A stretch of DNA of 64,000 nt from Anaerolineales bacterium (GCA_030583925.1 CP129482.1:806001-870000), one strand, 5' to 3'; numbered from the stretch's first letter, positions 27,004-35,416 are shown. Notes: generated by a model not told the origin, from the sequence alone. Numbers and translations are program-made.

Positions 27004-27033
27004 TTGTTTGCCGCGGCATCTGCAATTTATAAT
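27004..27033 (+). promoter_or_regulatory. Promoter of the HtrA-like protease
   Basis: TTGTTT (27004-27009), an 18-bp spacer and TATAAT (27028-27033). ATG 27043 follows the -10 by nine bases, so the message may be leaderless. Confidence 0.55.
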
Positions 27034-27042
27034 CTGGTCACG

Positions 27043-27858
27043 ATGAGCGAAGCCCATTCTTCAAGGTTGGCGCGGTTGCGAGGTCGGTTGAAGGGAATGA
27101 TTCCGTTCGCTTCGGGGGTGATTGCCGCCCTGCTTGCGTTCCTTCTTTTTAATTTGATTTTTCCCAATGATACTTTGAGCCAAAGCGAGGTGGATCAATC
27201 CATCGCTAACGCGCTTGCTTCTGCCACGCCGCGCCCGGCGTTTTCGGCGCAGATCTATCCGTTTGTTGCGCCGTCGCTGGTCGCGATCCAAACCGATGAA
27301 ACAAATGCGGCCGGCGAGGAAGGGCACTCGTTCGGAAGCGGTGTGATCGTGAACGACGCCGGTGAGATTCTCACCAGTCTGCACATTGTTTCGAGCGCGA
27401 AGAACATTATTGTGTTCTTCGCTGATGGGACGGAATCGCCGGCGGTCGTGTCGCTGGCACAGCCCGAAATTGACATTGCCGTGCTTACGCCGCTCATGTT
27501 GCCGCGCGAATGGTATCCGGCAACGTTGGGCAACCCCGGCGCGATGCGGGTGGGTGACGAGGCGTATGTGCTGGGCAACCCATTCGGTTTGCCGTGGTCG
27601 TTCAGCGCGGGCGTGATCTCCGGATTCGACCGGACATTTTCTGTGCCTAATTCTGATCAGGCGATCAACGGAATGATCCAATTCGACGCGGCGGCAAACC
27701 CGGGCAATTCGGGCGGTCCGCTGTTGAATCGAAGCGGGCATGTGATCGGCATTGTCACCGGCATCCTCAACCCGACGAACACCAGTTTTTTTGTCGGCAT
27801 CGGTTTCGCGGTGCCGATCGGAACAGCGACGGGTGGGATGGGGTCGCCGCCGTATTAG
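27043..27858 (+). CDS. Membrane-anchored trypsin-like serine protease (HtrA-like, no PDZ)
   Basis: From ATG 27043 the protein has 271 residues. A signal anchor (about 20-42: FASGVIAALLAFLLFNLIF) precedes the protease domain. The triad is visible: His in TSLHIVSS, Asp in EIDIAVLTP and Ser in NPGNSGGPLLNR. DegP/HtrA proteins usually continue into one or two PDZ domains, but here the protein ends right after the GFAVPI strand with GTATGGMGSPPY. This is either a naturally short form or a truncated one. It would act outside the cytoplasmic membrane. A start upstream at 26992 precedes the promoter. Confidence 0.88.
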   Translation: MSEAHSSRLARLRGRLKGMIPFASGVIAALLAFLLFNLIFPNDTLSQSEVDQSIANALASATPRPAFSAQIYPFVAPSLVAIQTDETNAAGEEGHSFGSGVIVNDAGEILTSLHIVSSAKNIIVFFADGTESPAVVSLAQPEIDIAVLTPLMLPREWYPATLGNPGAMRVGDEAYVLGNPFGLPWSFSAGVISGFDRTFSVPNSDQAINGMIQFDAAANPGNSGGPLLNRSGHVIGIVTGILNPTNTSFFVGIGFAVPIGTATGGMGSPPY

Positions 27859-27911
27859 GGAAGAGGATTAGAGAATTGGGAGGATTGTTGTGGGGTAATT
27901 GGTAATTGTTG

Positions 27912-27969
27912 GTAGGGCACAGCGAACCGAAGAATGATCTTTGTCAGTTAGGTTTCGCTGTGCCCCTAC
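27912..27969. repeat. Palindromic repeat, family B (GTAGGGC...GCCCCTAC)
   Basis: GTAGGGCACAGCGAA (27912-27926) and TTCGCTGTGCCCCTAC (27954-27969). Ends match the repeat at 15364-15425 but the inner stem sequence differs. It lies before the MoxR operon. Confidence 0.75.
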
Positions 27970-27999
27970 AGAATTATGATAAGAGATTGGAGGCTTGCA

Positions 28000-29010
28000 A
28001 TGGCGCAGAATAAAGATTCTGAAAATCGAACGCCGATGGAGAAAGTTTTATACGAGGTGAAGAAGGTCATCGTCGGGCAGGATCATTTGCTCGAGCGGAT
28101 GATCGTCGCGCTGTTGGCGCGCGGCCACATCCTTGTCGAGGGTGTGCCCGGGCTGGCGAAGACGATGGCGATCAAAACACTCGCCGAAGCCATCGGCGGC
28201 GAGTTCAAGCGTATTCAATTCACGCCGGACCTTGTCCCGGCGGATTTGGTCGGCACGCGCATTTACAACCAGAAGACCGGCAAGTTCGAAACGTCGCTGG
28301 GTCCCGTGTTCACGAATCTTCTGCTCGCCGACGAGATCAACCGCGCACCTGCCAAAGTGCAAAGCGCGTTGCTCGAAGTGATGCAGGAGCGGCAAGTGAC
28401 CATCGGACGCGAGACGCACAAGGTGCCGAATCCCTTTTTGGTGCTGGCGACGCAGAACCCGATCGAGACGGAGGGGACGTACGCGCTCCCCGAAGCGCAA
28501 GTGGACCGCTTCATGCTCAAGGTTTTGGTTGGTTACCCCTCTTCGACCGAAGAGTTCGTCATCGTGGAGCGGATGACCGCCGCTCTGCAAGCCGTGCAGG
28601 AAATTTTGACGACGGATGAATTGGTCGCGTTGCAAAAACAAGTGGATCAAGTCTACGTTGACCCGGCGTTGATGGAATACGCCGTCCGCATGGTGACCGC
28701 CACGCGTACACCCGCCGATGTAGGCTTGAAAGAGTTGGAGCGGTTCATCATGTTCGGCGCCAGCCCGCGCGCTTCGATCAATTTGATCCTCACCGGTCGC
28801 GCCCTCGCCTTCGTGCGCGGACGCAATTACGCGTTGCCGCAGGATGTGTTGGATATGGCGCTTGATGTGATGCGTCATCGCATTGTGCTTTCGTACGAAG
28901 CCCTGTCGGAAAATGTGACGGGCGACGATCTGCTCAACAAAATTTTGGATCGCATCCCAATCCCAGTGGTGCCTTTGCATGAACACGCCAACGTTGGCAG
29001 TAACGCCTGA
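28000..29010 (+). CDS. MoxR-type AAA+ ATPase
   Basis: A 336-residue protein from ATG 28000, which has GGAGG six bases upstream (an in-frame start at 27976 lacks one). Walker A is GVPGLAKT, Walker B LLLADEINRAPAKVQSALLEVMQE, sensor 1 LATQNPIETEGTYALPEAQ. MoxR ATPases act as chaperones that load cofactors or assemble complexes with von Willebrand A proteins. It begins an operon with a DUF58 protein and two vWA membrane proteins, the common moxR-bat arrangement. Overlaps the next gene by 32 bp. Confidence 0.95.
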   Translation: MAQNKDSENRTPMEKVLYEVKKVIVGQDHLLERMIVALLARGHILVEGVPGLAKTMAIKTLAEAIGGEFKRIQFTPDLVPADLVGTRIYNQKTGKFETSLGPVFTNLLLADEINRAPAKVQSALLEVMQERQVTIGRETHKVPNPFLVLATQNPIETEGTYALPEAQVDRFMLKVLVGYPSSTEEFVIVERMTAALQAVQEILTTDELVALQKQVDQVYVDPALMEYAVRMVTATRTPADVGLKELERFIMFGASPRASINLILTGRALAFVRGRNYALPQDVLDMALDVMRHRIVLSYEALSENVTGDDLLNKILDRIPIPVVPLHEHANVGSNA

Positions 29011-29881
29011 GCAGGTTTTGCTCCGGCTCGATTGGAACGTCATCCGCCGCCTCGACGGGTTGTTGCAGGGCGATTATCGCACGCTCTTCTACGGCTTCGG
29101 CGTGGACTTTGCCGACCTGCGCGAGTATCAGCCCGGCGACGACATCCGCTACATTGACTGGAACGTCACCGCGCGCATGGATTCGCCGTACGTGCGGCAA
29201 TATCACGAAGACCGCGAAATCACGGCATGGTTCTTGCTCGACTTAAGTCCCTCGGTGGATTTTGGCACAACGCAAAACCAGAAGCGCAACGTGTTGATTG
29301 ATTTCGTCGCTGTGCTGGCGCGGCTGTTGACGCGTCATGGGAACCGCGTGGGGGCGATGATGTTCGGGAGCGGCATCCAGCAGACCGTTCCGGCGCGAGG
29401 CGGGAAGTTGCAGGTATTGCGTCTCATCAACGATATGACGAAACAGCCGCATTTGTCGCGCACAGCGTTCACGAATCTCAAACCGTTCATTGATGGCGCG
29501 TTGCATTCCATCAAACGGCGTTCGCTCGTCTTCGTCATCTCCGATTTCATCAGCGAGCCGGGCTGGGAACGTTCGTTGAGTCTGTTGGGTCAACGGCATG
29601 AAGTGATCGCCGTCCGTTTGTACGATCCGCGTGAGATTGAACTTCCCGACGTCGGCATGGTGGTGATGGAAGACGCCGAGACCGGCGCGCAGATGTTCGT
29701 GGATACGCACGATCTTAATTTTCGTAAAAAGTTTTTTGCCGCCGCGCAGAAGCGCGAACAAGATTTGAACGCCGCGTTCAAACGCGCCGGTGTGGATGTT
29801 CTTCCGCTTTCGACAGAAGACGATCTGGTTCGCTCCATCGTGCGCTTTGCGAAGCAGAGGCAACAGGCGAGAAGAAATTAG
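28979..29881 (+). CDS. DUF58 domain protein
   Basis: A 300-residue soluble protein. FYGFGVDFADLREYQPGDDIRYIDWNVTARM is the DUF58 core, and the C-terminal half (LLDLSPSVDFGT with a DxSxS-like site) folds like a vWA domain. In moxR operons this protein is taken to be a partner of the MoxR ATPase and of the vWA membrane proteins. The ATG at 28979 lies within the moxR gene, implying coupled translation. Confidence 0.9.
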   Translation: MNTPTLAVTPEQVLLRLDWNVIRRLDGLLQGDYRTLFYGFGVDFADLREYQPGDDIRYIDWNVTARMDSPYVRQYHEDREITAWFLLDLSPSVDFGTTQNQKRNVLIDFVAVLARLLTRHGNRVGAMMFGSGIQQTVPARGGKLQVLRLINDMTKQPHLSRTAFTNLKPFIDGALHSIKRRSLVFVISDFISEPGWERSLSLLGQRHEVIAVRLYDPREIELPDVGMVVMEDAETGAQMFVDTHDLNFRKKFFAAAQKREQDLNAAFKRAGVDVLPLSTEDDLVRSIVRFAKQRQQARRN

Positions 29882-29934
29882 AGACGAGAGATTGGGAACT
29901 TTTCCAGTCTCCAGTCTCTCGTCTTCCCAAAATT
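29882..29934. repeat. Inverted repeat between DUF58 and vWA genes
   Basis: GAGACGAGAGA and TCTCTCGTCTTCCC flank a centre with TTTTCCAGTCTCCAG. It occupies the whole gap and looks like another dispersed palindrome; there is no clear terminator tail. Confidence 0.5.
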
Positions 29935-30945
29935 ATGTCCTTCATCTGGTCGTCACTCCTCTATTTACTGTTGTGCATTCCATTATTGGTCTGGCTCTAT
30001 CTGCGGATTCAAAAACGGAGACGCGATGCTGCCGCGCGCTTCGGCGGTTTCGGCGCGTTGACTGATTCATCGCAAAACGCCGCGCCGCGACGTCGTCAAC
30101 TTCCCGCGCTTCTTTTTTTAATCGGCATTTCAATCCTCGTTTTATCACTGGCGCGCCCGCAAACGAAGATCAGTCTCCCAAGGGTTGAAGGCACGGTCAT
30201 CCTCACTTTCGATGTTTCCGGCAGTATGGCCGCTGACGATTTGAAGCCCACGCGCATGGAAGCCGCCAAAGCCGCCGCGCTCGAATTTGTGGACAACCAA
30301 CCGAGCAGTGTGAAGATCGGCGTGGTCGCGTTCAGCGATGGCGGTATCAGCGTGCAATCTCCCACCAACGAGCGCGCAGAGATCATTGACACCATCGAAC
30401 GGCTTGTGCCGCGCCGCGGCACTTCGCTTGGCAATGGGATTCTTGTCGCGCTCAACACCATCGTTGTGGACGCGGGCAACCCATCCTTTTTGAGCGCTTC
30501 CGACATTTCGGATCAGACCCAACTTGAGCCTGATTCGGTCCCCGAGGGTTGGTACCCATCGTCAGCGATCGTCCTGCTCACCGACGGCGAAAATAATCAG
30601 GAGCCTAATCCCATCCTCGCGGCAGACCTCGCGGCGGATTTCGGCGTCCGCATTTACACGGTGGGCATCGGCAGTCCCGAAGGCGCGACCATCACAGTGG
30701 AAGGTTTTACTGTCCATACTCTGCTGGATGAACCGATGTTGCAGGCGATCTCCGAAACCACCGGCGGAGTTTATTACAATGCCGGTAACGAAGAGGAACT
30801 GCGGAGAATTTACAACGACCTCGAGCCGAAGTTGACCGTGCGCGCAGAAGAAATGGAGATTACCTCGCTTCTTTCCGGATTGGGCATTTTGCTCTTCCTC
30901 GTCGGCGGCGCGCTCTCGCTCCTCTGGTTTGGACGGGCTCTATGA
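29935..30945 (+). CDS. vWA domain membrane protein (BatA-like)
   Basis: A 336-residue protein with two N-terminal hydrophobic segments, a vWA domain with the complete metal-dependent adhesion motif (FDVSGSM; LTDGENNQ later), and a C-terminal helix (LLSGLGILLFLVGGALSLLWF). This is the layout of BatA/BatB proteins of the moxR operon. The vWA domain would face outward or into the periplasm-like space. Overlaps the next vWA gene by ATGA. Confidence 0.92.
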   Translation: MSFIWSSLLYLLLCIPLLVWLYLRIQKRRRDAAARFGGFGALTDSSQNAAPRRRQLPALLFLIGISILVLSLARPQTKISLPRVEGTVILTFDVSGSMAADDLKPTRMEAAKAAALEFVDNQPSSVKIGVVAFSDGGISVQSPTNERAEIIDTIERLVPRRGTSLGNGILVALNTIVVDAGNPSFLSASDISDQTQLEPDSVPEGWYPSSAIVLLTDGENNQEPNPILAADLAADFGVRIYTVGIGSPEGATITVEGFTVHTLLDEPMLQAISETTGGVYYNAGNEEELRRIYNDLEPKLTVRAEEMEITSLLSGLGILLFLVGGALSLLWFGRAL

Positions 30946-31991
30946 GCATGTTGTGGCCCAGCGCGCTGTTTTTGCTGTTCTTGATTCCGCTGATCGTCAT
31001 CGCGTATGTCTTGATCTTGCGGCGGCGCAAGCGATTCGTCATCCGCTATTCGAGTTTATCGCTGGTTAAAGACGCGGCATCGCATCAATCGTGGCTGCGG
31101 AGACACCTGCCGTTTGTTTTATTCTTGTTCGCGCTTACGAGTTTGATCCTAGCGCTCACTCGACCGACAGCGGAAATCGTCGTGCCATCGAACCGCGCCA
31201 CCATCATTCTAGCTCTCGATGTTTCGAGGAGTATGTGTTCGACCGATATTCCGCCTAACCGCCTGATCGCGGCGCAAGAAGCCGCAGTCGAATTTATCCA
31301 GAATCAAGATGAAGGCACCCAGATCGGAATCGTCGCCTTTGCCGGCTTCGCCGAATTGGTCCAGCCGCCTACGAAAGACAGAGATTCGCTTGTCAACGCG
31401 ATCATGAATCTTTCGCCGGCGCGTCGCACCGCGATCGGCAGCGCCATCCTCCGCTCGATTGACGCAATCGCCGAGATTGACAATCGGGTTGCATCTACTC
31501 AATTTGGCGAGAATCCGACTCCCCTGCCTCAAGGCGAATTCGCGCCGCATATCATTGTCCTGCTCACCGACGGTTCCAGCAACGCGGGACCGTCTCCGTT
31601 CAATGCCGCAAACGAAGCGCTTGCGCGCGGTATCCGTGTCTACACCATCGGCTTCGGCACGATCAATAACACTTCTCCGATGGTCTGCGGCGACGCGTTT
31701 TCAGAGAGCGAGCAATTCGGCGGTTTCGGCTTTGGCGCGCCGTTTGGCGGAGGGGGAGGCTTCCGCCGAGAGTTGGATGAGATCACGCTTCAACAAGTTG
31801 CGGACATCACCGGCGGCACGTACTACGCGGCAACCAGCGCGGGCGAATTACAAAACGTATTCCGCAACTTGCCGACCTATCTGGTGGTCACACGCGAGAC
31901 AACCGAGGTCGCCATGTTCTTCAATGCGATTGCCGTTTTGTTCATCCTGCTTGCGCTCTTTCTCTCGTTGCGATGGAACCCGTTGATGTAG
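30942..31991 (+). CDS. vWA domain membrane protein (BatB-like)
   Basis: A 349-residue paralogue of the preceding protein with the same layout: N-terminal helices, vWA domain with DVSRSMCSTD (the DxSxS metal site kept) and LLTDGSSNAGP, and a C-terminal helix. A Gly/Phe-rich loop (FGGFGFGAPFGGGGGF) is an unusual insert before the last part of the vWA domain. Last gene of the moxR operon. Confidence 0.92.
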   Translation: MSMLWPSALFLLFLIPLIVIAYVLILRRRKRFVIRYSSLSLVKDAASHQSWLRRHLPFVLFLFALTSLILALTRPTAEIVVPSNRATIILALDVSRSMCSTDIPPNRLIAAQEAAVEFIQNQDEGTQIGIVAFAGFAELVQPPTKDRDSLVNAIMNLSPARRTAIGSAILRSIDAIAEIDNRVASTQFGENPTPLPQGEFAPHIIVLLTDGSSNAGPSPFNAANEALARGIRVYTIGFGTINNTSPMVCGDAFSESEQFGGFGFGAPFGGGGGFRRELDEITLQQVADITGGTYYAATSAGELQNVFRNLPTYLVVTRETTEVAMFFNAIAVLFILLALFLSLRWNPLM

Positions 31992-32012
31992 AAGAAATTT
32001 CCCGGCTATACT
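31983..32012 (+). promoter_or_regulatory. Promoter before the 29-codon ORF and azlC
   Basis: TTGATG (31983-31988), an 18-bp spacer and TATACT (32007-32012), seven bases before the ATG at 32020. It would give a leaderless message. Confidence 0.5.
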
Positions 32013-32019
32013 TACAACC

Positions 32020-32109
32020 ATGACCAACAATAAAACCGTCACCGTGATCGGCGCGGAAATCGCCGGTTCCTCCGCCGCGCATAAAACCCTGATCTTTGTT
32101 ACCGCATGA
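32020..32109 (+). CDS. Small ORF coupled to azlC (leader peptide or gene remnant)
   Basis: ATG 32020 to TGA 32109 encodes 29 residues (MTNNKTVTVIGAEIAGSSAA, then HKTLIFVTA). The stop overlaps the azlC start by ATGA, and a -10 element sits seven bases before its ATG. VTVIGAEIAGSSAA resembles the dinucleotide-binding start of flavoproteins such as TrmFO, so it could be a truncated gene head. Equally it may be a short coupling ORF that lets ribosomes reach azlC. Translation is unproven. Confidence 0.45.
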   Translation: MTNNKTVTVIGAEIAGSSAAHKTLIFVTA

Positions 32110-32849
32110 GCGAAAAGAAGAAATATTTCTGGGCGGGAGTCCGCGCGGAAATCCCGTTATTGATCGGCGTCTTCCCGTTTGGCATGATCTACGGCGCGCT
32201 TGCCATGGACGCCGGGCTTTCAACCGCCGCGGCGCAGGCGATGTCTTCGATGGTGTTCGCGGGTTCGGCACAGTTCATCACCACGCAACTGGTGAAGGAT
32301 TCCGCGCCGGGCTTCGTCATTGTGTTGACGATCGCGGTGGTCAACCTTCGTCACGTCTTGTATTCCGCTTCGCTCGCCCCTCAGCTTGCTTCCCTTTCGA
32401 CGCGTTGGAAAGCCCTTTTGAGTTACCTGCTCACCGATGAAGCCTACGCGCCCAGCATTATCCATTATGAAAATGAAGGCGTAACCCCTTTCAGTCATTG
32501 GTTTCTATTTGGCGCGGGGACCGCGTTGTGGGTCATCTGGCAAGTTAGCACCGCGCTGGGAATCTTCCTCGGCGCGGCGATTCCCGATTCGTGGTCGTTG
32601 GATTTCGCTCTGCCTCTGACGTTTATCGCAATGGTCGTGCCAGTCTTGAAGAACCGCCCCGCCATTGCCGCGGCGCTATCGGCGGGTTGTGTCGCGCTCG
32701 CCGTGAATTCGCTTCCGTACAAATTGGGATTGATTCTCGCCGCTTTGGTGGGTATCGCTGTTGGTACATTTTTGGAGAACAAAATGAATATCAAGCCTGA
32801 AAAGGATTTGCCGATCTATGCCAACCTTCGCGAATCATTGGATGAGTAG
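32106..32849 (+). CDS. azlC: Branched-chain amino acid exporter, large subunit AzlC
   Basis: A 247-residue membrane protein with about seven helices. The N-terminal GVRAEIPLLIGVFPFGMIYGALAMDAGLS and AGSAQFITTQLV and the NLRHVLYSASLAP segment are typical of the AzlC/YgaZ family, which exports branched-chain amino acids with a small partner. AzlD follows 27 bp later. Confidence 0.93.
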   Translation: MSEKKKYFWAGVRAEIPLLIGVFPFGMIYGALAMDAGLSTAAAQAMSSMVFAGSAQFITTQLVKDSAPGFVIVLTIAVVNLRHVLYSASLAPQLASLSTRWKALLSYLLTDEAYAPSIIHYENEGVTPFSHWFLFGAGTALWVIWQVSTALGIFLGAAIPDSWSLDFALPLTFIAMVVPVLKNRPAIAAALSAGCVALAVNSLPYKLGLILAALVGIAVGTFLENKMNIKPEKDLPIYANLRESLDE

Positions 32850-32876
32850 AATCAGTGGCCGTCGCTTGGAGACGAA

Positions 32877-33194
32877 ATGAATATCTGGGTTGTTATGTTG
32901 CTGGGAGGAGCGATCACGTTCGGGATGCGATTCTCCCTCATCTACGCGTTTGGCAGGCTCCACGTCCCGGAAATGATGCGAAAGGCGTTGCATCACGTTC
33001 CGCCTGCTGTGTTATCCGCTATTGTTTTCCCTGAGTTGGTCTTACGCGATGGGGCAATGAATCTTTCGTTTGCGAACGCTCGCTTGTTGGCGGGTCTGGT
33101 CGCTTTGATCGTCGCGTGGGTCAGCAAGAATACGCTGATCACCATCCTCGCAGGGATGGTCGCGCTGTTCATTTTTCAAATTGTCGTTCGCTGA
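32877..33194 (+). CDS. azlD: Branched-chain amino acid exporter, small subunit AzlD
   Basis: A 105-residue protein with four helices and the AzlD pattern GGAITFGMRFSLIYAFGRLHVPEMMRKALHHVPPAVLSAIVFPEL. It pairs with AzlC. Its stop lies one base from the stop of the response regulator gene on the other strand. Confidence 0.93.
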   Translation: MNIWVVMLLGGAITFGMRFSLIYAFGRLHVPEMMRKALHHVPPAVLSAIVFPELVLRDGAMNLSFANARLLAGLVALIVAWVSKNTLITILAGMVALFIFQIVVR

Positions 33195-33195
33195 A

Positions 33196-34107
33196 TCACA
33201 CGTAGATCGTGTAAATTTGATCGCCGCCCTCGCGTTTTGCCATCGAAACCGCCTCTTTTGTGCGTTCGACCAGCGCGTCCATATCTGTGGATACGGTGAC
33301 GCGCGCGGAAGAAACGATCCCCGCGCTCAGGCTGACCTTTAATTCTGTGCCGTCGAGCATGGAGATTCTCGTATTTTCAATGCCTTTGATGATGCGGTCG
33401 GCGATCTTTTCCGCGTCGGCGCCGATCACGCCGGGCAGGATGAGCATGAAGGCGTCCGATTCGAAGCGACCCAGCCCGTCGTAGGGCCGGCTCTTTTCGC
33501 GGATCCCCTGTGCGATGACGGTCAACACATCGTTGCCGATGTTGCGCCCGTATTTTTCGTTGGTGGCTTTGAAGTTGTCTACGTCGAAAGCGATCAGACT
33601 CAGGGGAGCCTGGCCGCGGCGGGCGCGTTCGAGTTCGCCCCGTGAAAAGATCATGAAGGCGATCTGGTTCAGCGCGCCGGTTAACGTGTCTACCATGGCG
33701 AGGTTGTCGAGCGTGTCTTTGGCGTGGACAAGGTTGTCGCCGAGGGCGAGGATCCGCTCGCCGATGTGCACGCGCGATTTCAATTCCGCAGGGACGATCG
33801 GTTTGTTGAGGTAATCATCCGCTCCCAAGCGCGGCGTCGTCACGTCGGCATCCTGCACCTTGGCGGTGATCAATAGGATGTAGATGTAATACGGCGGTTT
33901 CGCCTCGCGCACTTTGCGGATGAACGCTTTTTCGTCCATGTCTGTGTTGGAACGGTCGGCGATTATGAAACGAATGTCCCCGTTTTGGAGGAGATACATG
34001 GCGGTATCGCTGTTTTCAGCGTTCACGATCTCATGGCCGTTCACCTGCAGAACATGCTGGATGACGGTGCGTTCCATCAGGTCGTTATTGAGAACGAGGA
34101 TTTTCAT
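33196..34107 (-). CDS. Response regulator with degenerate GGDEF domain
   Basis: A 303-residue protein: receiver domain (about 1-118; the conserved Lys is in LNKPIVP and the phospho-acceptor is likely the Asp in FIIADRS) then a GGDEF domain (about 135-300, with MVDTLTGALNQIAF and SLIAFDVDNFKATNEKYGRNIGNDVL). The active-site loop reads GRFESDAF where active cyclases have RYGGDEF, so cyclic-di-GMP synthesis is unlikely. It may bind a ligand or a partner instead. AAGGAG precedes the start. No histidine kinase is nearby. Confidence 0.88.
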   Translation of the reverse strand: MKILVLNNDLMERTVIQHVLQVNGHEIVNAENSDTAMYLLQNGDIRFIIADRSNTDMDEKAFIRKVREAKPPYYIYILLITAKVQDADVTTPRLGADDYLNKPIVPAELKSRVHIGERILALGDNLVHAKDTLDNLAMVDTLTGALNQIAFMIFSRGELERARRGQAPLSLIAFDVDNFKATNEKYGRNIGNDVLTVIAQGIREKSRPYDGLGRFESDAFMLILPGVIGADAEKIADRIIKGIENTRISMLDGTELKVSLSAGIVSSARVTVSTDMDALVERTKEAVSMAKREGGDQIYTIYV

Positions 34108-34202
34108 ATCTTCGTGTACTCCTTACCCGATTATATCTCACTGTTTTCCGTTTGCGTTGACAAACCCTATCTCCCATAGTAATATTTGCCCGCTTTGACC
34201 AC

Positions 34203-34274
34203 GCCGAGGTAGCTCAGTGGCAGAGCAGGGGACTCATAAGCCCTTGGTCGGGAGTTCAAATCTCCCCCTCGGCA
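34203..34274 (+). tRNA. tRNA-Met (CAU)
   Basis: Full cloverleaf: acceptor GCCGAGG/CCTCGGC, D arm GCTC/GAGC, anticodon loop CTCATAA (anticodon CAT), T arm GGGAG-TTCAAAT-CTCCC, discriminator A. CCA is not encoded. A paired 1:72 G:C argues for elongator rather than initiator. The anticodon stem GGGGA/GCCCT has an A:G mismatch at 31:39. A lysidine-type tRNA-Ile cannot be excluded. It is followed within 62 bp by an integrase gene. Confidence 0.93.
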
Positions 34275-34308
34275 CTCCAAAAATAAGTGGGGCGCTCTTC
34301 TTATATAT

Positions 34309-34335
34309 GGTGGTCTCTAGACATAGGAGATCACC
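34309..34335 (+). promoter_or_regulatory. Hairpin covering the integrase ribosome binding site
   Basis: GGTGGTCTC (34309-34317) can pair with GAGATCACC (34327-34335), which abuts ATG 34336 and contains the end of the AGGAG ribosome binding site. Pairing would hide the site and lower integrase translation. Confidence 0.45.
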
Positions 34336-35274
34336 ATGTATGCTTTAAAAACGCAAGACCAAGGGCTTATCACACTTTCCCAGCAGGATTATTTGCCTAT
34401 CTTGGTCGAATCCTTCCTGATCGATCGCAGGTCGCAAGGGCTATCTCCTGAAACTATTGAATTGTATACCAAGAAATTACAGTACTTTCAACAGTATTGT
34501 GAGAGACAAGCGCTGACACAGATTTCGCAACTCACTTCAGATTTCATTCGCAGGTATCTGCTGGAACTTGCTGAAACACATAATCCTGGCGGCGTGCATG
34601 CCTGCTTTCGTCCACTGCGGACCATGTTGTATTGGATCGAAGAGGAAGAAATCATGCCTGAAGGTTGGAAGAACCCGATTCGCAAGGTCAAAGCGCCCAA
34701 ACTGCCGACTGATCCTATCGAGCCAATTCAGATCGAGGAAATTCACCAACTTCTGAAAACCTGCCAAAACAACTATTCCGGCCTTCGCGATAAGGCGATG
34801 ATGTTGGGATTATTAGACACCGGTGCGCGGGCAAAAGAATTCCTGAATATCAATCTGGAAGATGTGGATCTGACAACCGGGGCGGTGATGATCCGTCAGG
34901 GGAAAGGGCGCAAACCACGCATGGTGTTCTTGGGACGCAAAACCATACGGGCAATCCGAAGATACCTTCGTTATCGGAAAGACAATCATCCTGCCTTGTG
35001 GGTTTCCATACACGGCGAAAGAATGACCTATGCCGCATTACGCTGTCTCCTGCGCAGGCGGGCGGAAAAGATCGGAATGAAATCCATTCCCACCCCGCAC
35101 GACTTTCGGCGCGCGTTTGCCCTGGTCATGTTGCGCAATGGGGTGGATATCTTTGCCCTGCAAAAATTGATGGGGCATTCCGATCTGCAAATATTGCGGC
35201 GCTACCTGGCACAGACCGATCAGGATATTCACACCGCCCATATGCGAGGTAGTCCAGTGGACGGCAATTTGTAA
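34336..35274 (+). CDS. Tyrosine recombinase / integrase 1
   Basis: A 312-residue XerC/D-like recombinase. An N-terminal SAM-like core-binding domain (about 15-110) precedes the catalytic domain, with Arg in [10 protein letters not shown], Lys in GKGRKPR, HDFRR (His-x-x-Arg), GHSDLQ (His) and the Tyr nucleophile in [10 protein letters not shown]. Full length. Its place 61 bp after tRNA-Met marks it as the likely integrase of the island. It is related to the second recombinase (shared HDFRRAFA and LMGH segments). Confidence 0.93.
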   Translation: MYALKTQDQGLITLSQQDYLPILVESFLIDRRSQGLSPETIELYTKKLQYFQQYCERQALTQISQLTSDFIRRYLLELAETHNPGGVHACFRPLRTMLYWIEEEEIMPEGWKNPIRKVKAPKLPTDPIEPIQIEEIHQLLKTCQNNYSGLRDKAMMLGLLDTGARAKEFLNINLEDVDLTTGAVMIRQGKGRKPRMVFLGRKTIRAIRRYLRYRKDNHPALWVSIHGERMTYAALRCLLRRRAEKIGMKSIPTPHDFRRAFALVMLRNGVDIFALQKLMGHSDLQILRRYLAQTDQDIHTAHMRGSPVDGNL

Positions 35275-35386
35275 ATAATTTACATCCTTGTCTCTACGAT
35301 ATATTGTAAAAATCTCAAAAAACTAACCTATCCAAGCCGATATGTTATTTAATCCAACATACTCTCTGCAACTGGCACTTTACAAT

Positions 35387-35416
35387 CATACTCATTTTAT
35401 ACACAAAATAAGTATG
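35387..35416. repeat. Inverted repeat between integrase and abiEi
   Basis: CATACTCATTTT (35387-35398) and AAAATAAGTATG (35405-35416) pair with one mismatch; the centre ATACACAA matches a motif also found in the abiEi operator. No U-run, so an operator-like site is as likely as a terminator. Confidence 0.5.
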
